A stretch of 64,000 nucleotides of DNA from positions 1-64,000 of the forward strand of contig JAXMDT010000007.1 of NCBI GenBank assembly GCA_046348685.1, given 5' to 3'. The position numbers were made by a program, and so were the translations under genes. The notes beneath the pieces were generated by a model. It had not been told where the DNA came from and did no database searches. It saw nothing but the letters and a program-made list of their open reading frames with translations. Every line of letters begins with the position of its first letter. The first letter of the stretch is position 1. This stretch comes from JAXMDT01 sp046348685 (GTDB lineage: Bacteria; Pseudomonadota; Alphaproteobacteria; Rickettsiales; UBA998). Below, piece by piece: positions 16,357 through 25,806 of the stretch.

Positions 16357-16390
16357 AAACCCTCCCGCCGCAAATCGGGAGGGTTTTTGT
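16357..16390 (+). terminator. Rho-independent terminator after the HU-like gene
   Basis: An 11-bp stem pairs AAACCCTCCCG (16357-16367) with CGGGAGGGTTT (16376-16386) around an 8-base loop and runs into a T-rich end. It lies 25 bases after the HU-like stop codon. This is the clearest intrinsic terminator in the window. Confidence 0.9.
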
Positions 16391-16449
16391 TTTCAAGGCC
16401 GGTTTACAGGGTGCTTGTGGCACGATACTAATCTCTCAGGGAGATATCT

Positions 16450-16995
16450 ATGTTGAGAAAAATTCTACTCGTTATCATTTTAGTCTTAGCGGCATTTGCC
16501 GTTGTCGTTGCGCTGCAGCCCAGTGAATTTCGTATTACGCGCTCCGCCACCCTAGCCGCACCGCCGGAAGCTGTTTTCCCGCATGTAAATAATCTCCATA
16601 AATGGGAAGACTGGTCGCCTTGGGCCAAGCTTGATCCTAATGCAAAAACCACGTTTGAGGGACCGGATGAAGGCGCCGGCGCTATCATGCGCTGGGACGG
16701 CAATCAGGAAGTCGGCGCCGGATTCATGACGATCGTTAAAAGCAATCCTAGCGAGCTTATTGCGCTCCGGCTGGAATTCATAAAGCCCTTCGCCGGCATC
16801 GGCGATACTGAATTCACATTTCATCCAGAAGCGGAAAAAACTGTGGTGACCTGGACAATGTCCGGCCACAACGACTTTATCGGCAAGGCAGTAGGGCTCA
16901 TTATGGACTGCGAAAAAATGGTTGGCGGTCAATTTGAAAACGGCCTTGCTAATTTAAAACAGATTGTTGAATCGGAAAAAGGAACAGCGCAATGA
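16450..16995 (+). CDS. SRPBCC-family (polyketide cyclase/dehydrase-like) membrane-anchored protein
   Basis: The 181 residues begin with one membrane helix ('LLVIILVLAAFAVVVAL'). An SRPBCC hydrophobic-pocket domain follows ('ITRSATLAAPPEAVFPHVNN', 'WEDWSPWAKLDPNAK'), the arrangement of the common polyketide cyclase-like proteins. Ligand and function are unknown. AGGGAGA lies just before the ATG. Its stop overlaps the yceI start by four bases, and yceI overlaps greB the same way, so the three form one translational unit. Confidence 0.85.
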   Translation: MLRKILLVIILVLAAFAVVVALQPSEFRITRSATLAAPPEAVFPHVNNLHKWEDWSPWAKLDPNAKTTFEGPDEGAGAIMRWDGNQEVGAGFMTIVKSNPSELIALRLEFIKPFAGIGDTEFTFHPEAEKTVVTWTMSGHNDFIGKAVGLIMDCEKMVGGQFENGLANLKQIVESEKGTAQ

Positions 16996-17636
16996 AATTA
17001 CTAGCCACCGCCTGCACACTCACGCTACTTACTTTAATGCCTGCCTATGCGGAAACCGTGCCTGATACGACCAAGATCGAAGCTCCAGCGGGCAACTATA
17101 ACATCGATCCTTCACATGCGACGTTGATTTTCAAACTCAACCATCTGGGTTTCTCGAATTATACAGCACGCTTCACCGGCGTGGATGCGAACCTGAAATT
17201 TGATCCCAAGAATCCCAAGGCTTCCAGCGTGAATGCCACGATCGATGCCAATTCCCTGACGCTTGACAATCCTCCGCCAGGATTTACCGATGAGCTGCGC
17301 GGCGATAAATGGCTCGATACGAAAAAATATCCTAAGATTACTTTCGTTTCCAAATCTGTTGATGTTACGGGCGCCAACACTGGCCGCATTACCGGCGATC
17401 TGACGCTGCACGGCAAGACGCATCCCGTTACGCTTGAGACGACATTCAATGGCGGTTATGCCGGTCATCCGATGGATCCGCACGCCCGTATCGGCTTTTC
17501 CGCGCACGGAGTGTTCAAGCGCTCGGATTTTGATATCGCTTTTGGCATTCCGCCCGCAGGCTCAACGATGGGCGTTGGCGACGAGGTTACGGTGATCATT
17601 GAAGCGGAATTCACCGGTCCAGCGCTTAAGAAATGA
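16992..17636 (+). CDS. yceI: YceI-family periplasmic lipid-binding-like protein
   Basis: The 214-residue protein has a Sec signal peptide ending near 'MPAYA' (residue 20) and a YceI lipocalin-like barrel. The diagnostic stretches are 'YNIDPSHATLIFKLNHLGFS', 'LDTKKYPKITFVS' and 'GDLTLHGKTHPVTL'. Family members bind isoprenoid-type lipids in the periplasm; physiological roles differ by species. It overlaps the SRPBCC gene upstream and greB downstream by four bases each. Confidence 0.93.
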   Translation: MKLLATACTLTLLTLMPAYAETVPDTTKIEAPAGNYNIDPSHATLIFKLNHLGFSNYTARFTGVDANLKFDPKNPKASSVNATIDANSLTLDNPPPGFTDELRGDKWLDTKKYPKITFVSKSVDVTGANTGRITGDLTLHGKTHPVTLETTFNGGYAGHPMDPHARIGFSAHGVFKRSDFDIAFGIPPAGSTMGVGDEVTVIIEAEFTGPALKK

Positions 17637-18193
17637 GCAAGGCTTTTACCAAGGAAACGGACGGCGAAGAAGACGACGAGCGGGAAGAACCCGAAACACT
17701 GCCGCCCCATTTCAAGAATTATATGACACCTGCAGGCTTTACCGCCATGCAGGAGGAACTTCGTGTTTTGCTGCGCGAAGAACGCCCCAAAATGGTGGAA
17801 GTGGTTGCATGGGCGGCCAGTAACGGGGATCGCTCAGAAAACGGGGATTATATCTATGGTAAAAGACGCTTGCGCGAGATTGACCGACGGGTGCGCTACC
17901 TTACCAAACGGCTCGAAAGCGCCGAAGTGGTTGACCCAAAGCGCCAACAAAGCCTGGAACAGGTTTTTTTCGGTGCAACGGTGACTTATGCGCGTGAAGA
18001 TGATTCCGAGCATACGATTAAATTGGTCGGCATTGATGAAGCCGATGCTTCGAAAGGTTTAATCAGCTGGATTTCGCCTGTCGCCAAGGCATTGATGAAA
18101 GCACGTGAAGGCGACAGCGTAGAATTGCGCACGCCCGCTGGCAGCGAAATATTGGAAGTGCTTTCCATCAGCTACATTATTCCGGATAAATAA
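17633..18193 (+). CDS. greB: Transcription elongation factor GreB-like
   Basis: Gre factors enter the RNA polymerase secondary channel and trigger cleavage of backtracked RNA. The 186 residues comprise an acidic N-terminal extension (about 10-22), a coiled-coil with the acidic tip in 'GDRSENGDYIYGKRRLREID' (65-84), and a C-terminal FKBP-like domain ending 'LEVLSISY'. The 'YIYGKRRLREIDRR' reading favours GreB over GreA. It is the last gene of the SRPBCC-yceI-greB overlapping set. Confidence 0.9.
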   Translation: MSKAFTKETDGEEDDEREEPETLPPHFKNYMTPAGFTAMQEELRVLLREERPKMVEVVAWAASNGDRSENGDYIYGKRRLREIDRRVRYLTKRLESAEVVDPKRQQSLEQVFFGATVTYAREDDSEHTIKLVGIDEADASKGLISWISPVAKALMKAREGDSVELRTPAGSEILEVLSISYIIPDK

Positions 18194-18251
18194 AGAGATT
18201 TTGGCTATATAAATTGTTATAATGTGCTACTAGGAAAGCGGGGTTAGCACT

Positions 18252-20072
18252 ATGGATCATGGCTTTCTTTTCAATATCTTCATTTTTCTCGCGACGGCCT
18301 GCATGGTGGTGCCGATGGCGAGCAAATTCAAGCTGGGCTCTGTCCTTGGCTATCTGATCGCCGGTATCATTATCGGCCCGTTCGGACTGAGCTTGATCGG
18401 TAACGCCGAGCAAATCATGCATTTCGGTGAGTTCGGCGTGATCATGATGCTCTTTGTCATCGGGCTTGAATTGGAACCTGCCGCATTATGGCGGCTTCGC
18501 AAATCCATTCTCGGACTCGGCAGCGCTCAGGTCGTTTCAACCAGTCTTGCATTCACCGCCATCGGGATGATACTTGGCTATTCCTGGCAGGCGAGCCTGG
18601 CCGCGGGCATGGCGCTTTCCCTTTCTTCCACAGCACTGGTACTCCAGGTTCTGCAGGAGAAAAATCTAATGCAGACGCCCGTCGGTGAGACGGCGTTTTC
18701 GGTGCTGCTCTTCCAGGACATCGCCGTCATTCCCATTCTTATCATCATGCCCCTACTTTCCTTCGACGGAGCCAGCGGCGCGATGAATGGGGCTGCCTGG
18801 TTCAACCAGTTGCCAAGTTACGCGCATGCGCTTCTGGTCGGCGGCATAATCGCTATGGTCATTGTTGCAGGCCGTTATTTGTCGCATCACCTGTTTTATA
18901 TCGTTGCCAAGACGAATCTGCGCGAAGTCTTTACGGCCACCTCGCTGGCAGTTGTCGTCGGAATTACGTTGCTTATGCAGATGGTTGGCATGTCCCCTGC
19001 CCTCGGCGCATTTATCGCCGGTGTGGTTCTCGCCAATTCGCACTACCGCCGCACTTTGGAGACGGATATCGAGCCCTTCAAAGGGCTGCTACTCGGCCTT
19101 TTCTTCATTTCAATCGGCATGGGCATGGATTTTTCATTGCTCGCCCAAAAGCCGATCATGATGGCAGCAGCAGTGCTTCTGCTCGTCAGCATGAAGGGCT
19201 TTATTCTATACGTGCTGGGCAAGACATTTGGCCTGCTGCCCCAACATAACTCGGGCTTTGCGCTGGCTCTCTCTCAAGGCGGCGAATTCGCTTTCGTACT
19301 GTTCCAGTTTGCGGGCGGTCTTGATATCCTGCCGCCGGAACAGGCTAAATTTCTGACGCTTGCCGTTGCCTTTTCCATCGCGACGACACCGCTTCTGATG
19401 CTCTACTATAGTAAGTATGTCGTACCATGCTATATGAGTATACTGCCTGAGCGCGAATTCGATACGATCAAGAATGAACATAATCCGGTTATCCTTGCCG
19501 GTTTCGGGCGTTTCGGCCAGATCATCGGGCGTTTCCTTACGGCCCAGGGAGTGAACGTCACGGTCTTGGAAAAAAACCCGGAGCAGATAGAGCTGTTGCG
19601 CAAATTTGACTTTAAAGGCTATTTCGGCGATGCCGCGCGCCTGGATTTGTTGCGCTCCGCCGGAGCCGAACAAGCAAAGCTATTGGTCATTGCGGTGGAT
19701 GACGCCAATGTCTGCCTCGAGATCGCAAAAATGGCAAAAGAGGAATTCCCGCATCTCAAAATCTTCGCGCGAGCTCGCAACCGCCGCCATGCCTATGAAC
19801 TCTTCAAGGCCGGAGTGGAATATTTCAAGCGTGAAACCTTTGATTCTTCGCTAACTATGGCACAGGAAATCATGATCGAACTGGGCTATAACGAGGCGGA
19901 TATGCGTTATAAGGCGCAGCAGTTTCTGCAGCACGATGAAGCCGCGCTGCGAAAATCTTTCGACTTCTTTGAAAGCGAGCCGGAGCTGGTGAATTTCTCC
20001 CGCCTGCAACGCCAGGAACTGGAGCGCATCCTGCAGAGCGATTCTGCTATCGAAGAACGCAAAGCCGGTTGA
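18252..20072 (+). CDS. Monovalent cation:proton antiporter-2 (KefB/KefC family)
   Basis: This inner membrane transporter probably exchanges K+ or Na+ for protons. The 606 residues have about 12 membrane spans ('GYLIAGIIIGPFGLSLI', 'SLSSTALVLQVLQE', 'GAFIAGVVLANSHYR') and a cytoplasmic TrkA-N/RCK domain from about 410, with the nucleotide motif 'GFGRFGQIIGRFL' near 416. The closest named relatives are glutathione-gated KefB/KefC. No KefF/KefG partner is adjacent, so gating is unresolved. It ends 3 bases from the convergent RND gene. Confidence 0.92.
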   Translation: MDHGFLFNIFIFLATACMVVPMASKFKLGSVLGYLIAGIIIGPFGLSLIGNAEQIMHFGEFGVIMMLFVIGLELEPAALWRLRKSILGLGSAQVVSTSLAFTAIGMILGYSWQASLAAGMALSLSSTALVLQVLQEKNLMQTPVGETAFSVLLFQDIAVIPILIIMPLLSFDGASGAMNGAAWFNQLPSYAHALLVGGIIAMVIVAGRYLSHHLFYIVAKTNLREVFTATSLAVVVGITLLMQMVGMSPALGAFIAGVVLANSHYRRTLETDIEPFKGLLLGLFFISIGMGMDFSLLAQKPIMMAAAVLLLVSMKGFILYVLGKTFGLLPQHNSGFALALSQGGEFAFVLFQFAGGLDILPPEQAKFLTLAVAFSIATTPLLMLYYSKYVVPCYMSILPEREFDTIKNEHNPVILAGFGRFGQIIGRFLTAQGVNVTVLEKNPEQIELLRKFDFKGYFGDAARLDLLRSAGAEQAKLLVIAVDDANVCLEIAKMAKEEFPHLKIFARARNRRHAYELFKAGVEYFKRETFDSSLTMAQEIMIELGYNEADMRYKAQQFLQHDEAALRKSFDFFESEPELVNFSRLQRQELERILQSDSAIEERKAG

Positions 20073-20074
20073 TA

Positions 20075-23000
20075 TTATTCCGGTGTCTGATGCACCACGC
20101 GGTCGCCGATGAAGCGCTTTTCAACCGTCCGCAGCAGCACGTAAAAGACGGGCGTCAAAAACAATCCGAAGAACGTCACGCCAAGCATCCCCGCAAATAC
20201 GGCAACCCCCATCGCATGGCGCATCTCCGCGCCGGCGCCGCTGGAGACAACCAGCGGAATGACGCCCATAATAAATGCAAAGGAGGTCATTAGAATCGGA
20301 CGCAGACGAAGCTTGGCGGCTTCGATGGAAGCTTCTACCGTCTTATGACCGGCAAGCTCTAGTTCACGTGCAAATTCCACGATCAGAATGGCGTTCTTGC
20401 AGGCAAGCCCGGCTAATACGAAAAACCCTATCTGAGTAAATATATTGTTATCGCCGCCGGTGAACCAGACGCCGATGATCGCCGAAAGCAAGCACATCGG
20501 GACGATAAGAATGATGGAAAGCGGCATGAACAGGCTCTCGTATTTAGCGGCCAGCACCAGATAGACAAGCAGGACGCAAATCGGGAAGACAAGGATGGCG
20601 GTGTTACCGGCAAGAATCTGTTGGTAGGTTAAATCCGTCCACTCAAAACCCATGCCCTTGGGCAATGTTTCCTGCAGAATTTTGGTTATAGCCTGTTGTG
20701 CCTGGCCGCTGGAGTAGCCAGGAGCCGGTCCTCCGTTTAAATCTGCGGAACGGAAGCCGTTGTAACGCATGGCACTTTCCGGCCCGGTGGTATCGCTGAC
20801 ACGCAGTACAGAACCAAGCGGCACCATTTTGCCTTCGAGGTTCCGCGTGCGCAGCTTGAGAATATCTTCGGGCTGCGAACGAAATTCTTTGTCTGCCTGG
20901 GCGATGACCTGGTAGGTGCGGCCGAATTTGTTGAAGTCATTGATATAAAGCGAGCCAAGATAAATCTGCATCGTGTCGAAGACATCCTGGACGTCGATGC
21001 CAAGCTGCAAGGCTTTCGTCCGGTCGAGGTCGGCATAAAGCTGCGGTGTATTGATCTTATAACTCGTGAAAATCCCCGAAAGCTCCGGCGTCTGGTAAGC
21101 TTTCATGGTCACCGCTTTCATCGCTGCGTCGAGCGCCTCATAGCCCGCATCGGTTTTATCCTCCACCTGCAGCTTGAAGCCACCGATAGTTCCCAGCCCC
21201 TGCACGGGCGGCGGCGGGAAAATGGCAATAAACGCATCGGTAATGCCCATGAATTTCTGCTGCAGCTTTTGCGAGATTGCCATGCCGGATAAATCTGACG
21301 ATGTGCGCTCCTCGAACGGCTTCAGGGTCACGAATACGATTCCGGCGCTTGAGCTATTCATGAAGCCGTTGATGGAAAGTCCCGGAAAAGCGACTGCGCT
21401 TTCCACGCCCGGCTCTTTCATGGCAATGTCCGACATGGCGCGAATGACTTTTTCCGAGCGGTCAAGTGTTGCACCTTCGGGCAATTGCGCGAAACTGACC
21501 AGATACTGCTTATCCTGCACGGGCACGAAACCGGGCGGCACCTGCTGAAAAGCAACATAGGTCGCAACTAAAAGAATACCATAAATGATAATGGCGGGCA
21601 TTTTACGCTGCAGCACCCTTGTGACGCCGTGCCCATACCGGGATGAGCTACGGTGAAAGACGTTATTGAACCAGCCAAAGAATCTACCGAATACTTTTTC
21701 CATCCAAAGGGTCAGTTTGTCTTTCGGCGCATCGTGCCCTTTCAGCAGAATGGCGGCCAACGCCGGACTCAGCGTCAACGAGTTAAACGCGGAAATAACG
21801 GTCGAAAACGCGATGGTGAGCGCGAACTGCCGGTAAAACTGCCCCGTCAGACCACTAATGAAGGCGATGGGAACGAATACAGCGCAGAGAACCAGCGTAA
21901 TGGCAATGATCGGGCTGGTGACTTCCGACATGGCTTTGATGGTTGCCGCGTGCGGCGTCATGCCATTTTCGATACTGCGCTCCACGTTTTCGACAACGAC
22001 AATGGCGTCATCGACAACGATCCCGATCGCCAGTACAAGCCCAAAGAGTGAGAGCGCATTCACCGAAAAACCGAAAAGATGCATGATAGCGAATGTTCCG
22101 ACGATGGAGACCGGCACAGCCAGCAGCGGGATGACCGATGCACGCCAGGTTTGCAGGAAAACGATGACCACCAGCACGACGAGCGCCAGCGCCTCAAGAA
22201 GCGTGTGGATCACGGCTTCTATGGAGCCGCGCACGAATACGGTTGGGTCATAAACAATCGAATAATCGACGCCTTCCGGAAAATTCTTTTTCAGTTCCTC
22301 CATGGTCTTGCGCACATCATCGGAAATCTGGATCGCGTTGGAACCCGGCGTCTGGAAAATCGGAATCGCGACGGCAGCTTTATTTCCAAGAAGCGAACGC
22401 AAACCGAATTGCGCCGCATCGATCTCAACGCGCGCAATATCCCGCAGGCGTGTGACCACTCCATTTGCGTCCCGCTTGACGATCATTTCGCCGAACTGGT
22501 CGGCATCTGTCAGGCGTCCCTGGGCATTAACCGGTAATTGCAGCACGACGCCGTCATCATATGGCGGGCCGCCAATGACGCCGGCAGATACCTGGACGTT
22601 CTGGCGGCGGATAGCGGTGACGACTTCCTGCGGCGTCAATTCGCGTTCGGCGACTTTCTGCGGGTTGAGCCAGATGCGCATGGCATAATCACCCGAACCG
22701 AATAATTCAACGCGGCCAACGCCTTGGATTTTTGCCAGCTGATCTTTCACGTTGATTACGCCGTAATTGCGCAGATAGAGCATGTCATAGCGATCGTTCG
22801 GCGACAGCAGATGCACCACCATGGTCAGGTCGGGTGAGCTTTTTACCGTTGTGACGCCGAGCTGCCGGGTTACTTCCGGCAAGCGCGGCAATGCCTGGTT
22901 GACGCGGTTCTGCACGAGCTGTTGCGCCAGGTCCGGGTCGGTGCCGAGCTTGAAGGTAACGGTCAGGTTAAGCTGGCCGTCCGTTGTCGCCTGGGAAGAC

Positions 23001-23239
23001 ATATAAAGCATGTTTTCCGTCCCGCTCACCTGCTCCTCGAGCGGCGTTGCCACTGTTTCGGCAATGACTTTCGGATTGGCACCCGGGAACTGCGCGGTGA
23101 CAACTACGGATGGCGGCACGACTTCCGGATATTCCGAGATCGGCAGCTGAAACATGGAGATAAGACCCGCCAGGAAAATAACGGTAGAGATCACGCCTGC
23201 AAAAATCGGGCGATCGATAAAAAAGCGTGAAAGATTCAT
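20075..23239 (-). CDS. RND multidrug efflux transporter, HAE1/AcrB family
   Basis: This is the inner membrane proton-driven pump subunit of a tripartite efflux system. The 1054 residues are full length and contain two repeats of transmembrane and periplasmic porter domains. The proton relay pair D410-D411 is in 'LAIGIVVDDAIVVVENVER', and the partner lysine is in 'GLACKNAILIVEFA'. Overall style is closer to the MexF/OqxB group than to AcrB itself, judged by eye. It lies 6 bases downstream of a frameshifted membrane-fusion gene. No outer membrane channel gene is adjacent. Confidence 0.95.
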   Translation of the reverse strand: MNLSRFFIDRPIFAGVISTVIFLAGLISMFQLPISEYPEVVPPSVVVTAQFPGANPKVIAETVATPLEEQVSGTENMLYMSSQATTDGQLNLTVTFKLGTDPDLAQQLVQNRVNQALPRLPEVTRQLGVTTVKSSPDLTMVVHLLSPNDRYDMLYLRNYGVINVKDQLAKIQGVGRVELFGSGDYAMRIWLNPQKVAERELTPQEVVTAIRRQNVQVSAGVIGGPPYDDGVVLQLPVNAQGRLTDADQFGEMIVKRDANGVVTRLRDIARVEIDAAQFGLRSLLGNKAAVAIPIFQTPGSNAIQISDDVRKTMEELKKNFPEGVDYSIVYDPTVFVRGSIEAVIHTLLEALALVVLVVIVFLQTWRASVIPLLAVPVSIVGTFAIMHLFGFSVNALSLFGLVLAIGIVVDDAIVVVENVERSIENGMTPHAATIKAMSEVTSPIIAITLVLCAVFVPIAFISGLTGQFYRQFALTIAFSTVISAFNSLTLSPALAAILLKGHDAPKDKLTLWMEKVFGRFFGWFNNVFHRSSSRYGHGVTRVLQRKMPAIIIYGILLVATYVAFQQVPPGFVPVQDKQYLVSFAQLPEGATLDRSEKVIRAMSDIAMKEPGVESAVAFPGLSINGFMNSSSAGIVFVTLKPFEERTSSDLSGMAISQKLQQKFMGITDAFIAIFPPPPVQGLGTIGGFKLQVEDKTDAGYEALDAAMKAVTMKAYQTPELSGIFTSYKINTPQLYADLDRTKALQLGIDVQDVFDTMQIYLGSLYINDFNKFGRTYQVIAQADKEFRSQPEDILKLRTRNLEGKMVPLGSVLRVSDTTGPESAMRYNGFRSADLNGGPAPGYSSGQAQQAITKILQETLPKGMGFEWTDLTYQQILAGNTAILVFPICVLLVYLVLAAKYESLFMPLSIILIVPMCLLSAIIGVWFTGGDNNIFTQIGFFVLAGLACKNAILIVEFARELELAGHKTVEASIEAAKLRLRPILMTSFAFIMGVIPLVVSSGAGAEMRHAMGVAVFAGMLGVTFFGLFLTPVFYVLLRTVEKRFIGDRVVHQTPE

Positions 23240-23245
23240 TGGAGT

Positions 23246-24453
23246 CTACCGGACGGCGAATTCTGCTTTAGGAGTTGCGCTTTGAGCATTCTTCTGGGCT
23301 TCGGGAGCCACTTCCTTGGCGTCAACCACGGCATCCGGACGAACATGCTGCACACCATCCACGATCACGCGGTCACCCGGCATTAATCCATTCAACACGA
23401 TACGGCCACCATGAACCTGCTTGCCCAATTCCACTTCGCGGTACATTACTTTGTTGTCATTGCCGACGACATACACAAATTTTTTACTCTGGTCGAAGCC
23501 GAGCGCGCGTTCAGGGACCAGCAGCGCGTCACCTTCATTACTGCTGGCAATACCGACCGTCACGAACATGCCGGGGACGAGCGTGCCGTCCTTGTTCGAA
23601 ACTTCGCGCGCGCGCGAATAGTGCCACTGCCGGTGTCGATCTGATTATCGAAGCTGTAGATCGTTCCATCATATGCGTGATCCTTGTCCCCTTGCAGGGA
23701 AAGCTGAACGGGAATCTTACGTTCCTGGGCGGGACCGCTGGCAAAATTGCGGATACTTTTGATGTAGGTTTGCTCATCGACTTCGAAGTCGGCATAGATA
23801 TCATCGTTGGAGACCACGGTAGTGAGCAGCGGAGCATTCGGCGCCGTCTGCACCAAGTTACCGACCGTGATTTCAGCGCGGCTGACACGTCCTGAAATCG
23901 GCGCTTTGACATAAGCATGGTCAAGGTCGAGCTTTGCCTGTTTTAATTCAGCTTCTGCCGCTTTCAAAGACGCTTCGGCAACTTTATTGGCATTAACCCG
24001 CTCATCATAAGTACGGCGTGAAATTGCCTGCTTCTTGACGATACCCGCGGCGCGCGTTTCATCTTTTTTTGCAAAAGCGGCCTGCGTCGTGGCGGATGCC
24101 AGGTTTGCTTCAGCGCGCGCAACCGCCGCTTCATAAGGCTCCGGCTCAATGACGAAAAGCACGTCTCCTGCTTTTACCAACTGGCCGTCTTCAAAGCGCA
24201 CTTCCACAATACGCCCTCCAACCTGCGGCCGGATTTCCGCGGAATCGACCGCCTGCAGACGCCCGGAAAAACTCGACCAGACACGGACATTTTGTTTTGC
24301 CATGGTTTGCACCGTGACAGGAATCGCCTGGTTAGCGGACGGGTCGGTTTTGGCATCGCTGCCTGCAGCGTAATAAATACCCGTACCGATAATGAGAACC
24401 AGTACGGCGCCAAACAACGTTTGCCTTTTTGTGAGGGAAATTTTGCGTTTCAT
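23246..24453 (-). pseudogene. RND periplasmic adaptor (AcrA/MexE-like), frameshifted
   Basis: Two frames together make one adaptor protein. The first, 24453 to 23560, has a signal anchor, a biotinyl-lipoyl-like 'EVRFEDGQLVKAGDVLFVI' segment, a coiled-coil hairpin and a barrel up to 'GSGTIRARA'. The second, 23569 to 23246, resumes at 'MFVTVGIASSNEG' and carries the membrane-proximal domain. The frame breaks at a run of six CG units (23605-23616). Removing one unit restores 'TIRAREVSNKDGTLVPGMF', the expected family sequence. So this is either a sequencing error, a true mutation or a slippage-prone switch. The coupled pump gene is intact. Confidence 0.85.
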
Positions 24454-24518
24454 GTGGGTGCCTGATTATTTTTTAACACAATGTAACGATTTTGCTGCAC
24501 CGCGTCAAGATATTTTTG

Positions 24519-24530
24519 TATCGATTGGTA
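24519..24530. promoter_or_regulatory. Candidate TetR operator upstream of the efflux adaptor
   Basis: TATCGATTGGTA matches an ideal palindrome TACCGATCGGTA at 10 of 12 positions and lies 66 bases before the adaptor start. A near copy lies in the tetR promoter region at 25131-25142, and both are followed by TAAAA. Shared sites beside a TetR gene suggest an operator; binding is inferred. Confidence 0.5.
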
Positions 24531-24552
24531 TAAAATATATTTTCCCTATATT

Positions 24553-25059
24553 TTACATACTTCCCAGAAAGTCCTGTTTCCCTATGTCCAGCCCGTTATG
24601 GCGCAGAATGCCATACGCTGTGGTAATGTGGAAAAACAAGTTTGGGATAACAAAGTTCAGTAAATAAGATTGCCCGGTAAAATTCAGCTCATAAGTGCCA
24701 ATTTTCAAACTGATTTTTTTATCTTCCGTACCATCAATCTGCTTTGCATCCACGCTTTTCAGGTAATCAATGATTTTGGCGATACGCGCCTGGAGCTCCG
24801 GAAATGTTTTTTCCGTATCGGGAAAGCTTGGGATTTCAGTACCCGATAAGCGTGCTGCACCACCTTTTACAATGTCCGTAGCAATCTGCACCTGGCGTGT
24901 CAGCGGAAACATATCAGGTGCAAGACGATCATTCAGTAACACCGATGGCTCGATTTTTCTTGCTTCCGCATACGCTGCTCCTTTGGTGAGAATGGCAGAA
25001 AGGTTTTCAAGCATGCGAATGAAAACGGGGATAGAAGCCTGATACATGGAAAGTGACAT
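24553..25059 (-). CDS. DUF1993 domain-containing protein
   Basis: The 168 residues match DUF1993, a four-helix DinB-like family of unknown function. Recognisable parts are 'MYQASIPVFIRMLENLSAIL' at the start, 'LAPDMFPLTRQVQIATDIVKG', and the C-terminal 'NFVIPNLFFHITTAYGILRH'. The family often sits beside TetR-type regulators, as here. It is divergent from tetR, with 99 bases between them containing an operator candidate, so it may belong to the same regulon as the efflux genes. No enzymatic activity is established for the family. Confidence 0.88.
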   Translation of the reverse strand: MSLSMYQASIPVFIRMLENLSAILTKGAAYAEARKIEPSVLLNDRLAPDMFPLTRQVQIATDIVKGGAARLSGTEIPSFPDTEKTFPELQARIAKIIDYLKSVDAKQIDGTEDKKISLKIGTYELNFTGQSYLLNFVIPNLFFHITTAYGILRHNGLDIGKQDFLGSM

Positions 25060-25130
25060 GGAAACTCCATTTTATTTTGTATTGAACGGTAAAATATGCA
25101 CGTGGACAAGCCCTGTCAACCGGTATATTA

Positions 25131-25142
25131 TATCGAAAGGTA
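25131..25142. promoter_or_regulatory. Candidate TetR autoregulatory operator
   Basis: TATCGAAAGGTA lies 16 bases before the tetR start codon and matches the site at 24519-24530 at 10 of 12 positions. The identical flank TAAAA follows both. It sits between the divergent DUF1993 and tetR genes, so one bound dimer could control both. Confidence 0.5.
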
Positions 25143-25158
25143 TAAAAAGGAGACCGCC

Positions 25159-25746
25159 ATGGCCGTGGGCAGACCACGCACCTTCGATATCGACGAAGCG
25201 CTTGAAAATGCTCTTTATGTTTTTTGGGAAAAAGGGTATGAAGGCACGTCCCTGCCCGATCTTACCGAGGCGATGGGTATTAATCGCCCTAGCCTCTATG
25301 CAGCGTTTGGTAATAAAGAAGAATTATTCCGTAAAGCGCTTGATCGTTATGCTGAGAAAATCACCGGCTTCATGCAGGAAAAACTAAGCGCTCCTACAGC
25401 CTATGAAGGCGTGGAAAGCCTGCTGCGCACGATGGCCGATGGTCACTGCAGCAAGTCGCAGCCCAGGGGTTGCCTGCTGGTGCAGGGCGCGCTTTCCTGC
25501 GGTGAAGAAGCAGAACCTATTAAACACGAGCTCGCCGCACGCCGCGCCGAGATCGAGCAGACACTGAGTAAACGATTTGCGCGCGCCCGGCTGGAAGGCG
25601 ATTTGCCCCAAGCCATTAATTCCGAAGACCTCGCCCGTTATTTTGCAACGCTTATGCACGGTATGGCCGTACAAGCAGCAAGCGGCGCTACTCCGCAAAC
25701 CATGCACGGGATTGTAGATGTCGCGCTTCGTGCCTGGCCGCGCTAA
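25159..25746 (+). CDS. TetR/AcrR-family transcriptional regulator
   Basis: The 195 residues start with a TetR helix-turn-helix ('GYEGTSLPDLTEAMGINRPS', about 27-46, then 'LYAAFGNKEELFRKAL'). The C-terminal ligand domain has 'SQPRGCLLVQGALSCGEEAE', a pattern of the AcrR subgroup that often controls efflux or reductase genes. The ATG at 25159 has AAAAGGAGA upstream, so the longer frame from 25096 is not used. Likely targets are itself, DUF1993 and the neighbouring efflux operon through the paired palindromes. The inducer is unknown. Confidence 0.92.
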   Translation: MAVGRPRTFDIDEALENALYVFWEKGYEGTSLPDLTEAMGINRPSLYAAFGNKEELFRKALDRYAEKITGFMQEKLSAPTAYEGVESLLRTMADGHCSKSQPRGCLLVQGALSCGEEAEPIKHELAARRAEIEQTLSKRFARARLEGDLPQAINSEDLARYFATLMHGMAVQAASGATPQTMHGIVDVALRAWPR

Positions 25747-25806
25747 TACATTTTAATTGTCTGAAGCATGAATCGCGCTACCATCGCTTTCGGAAAGCGA
25801 GGCTTT

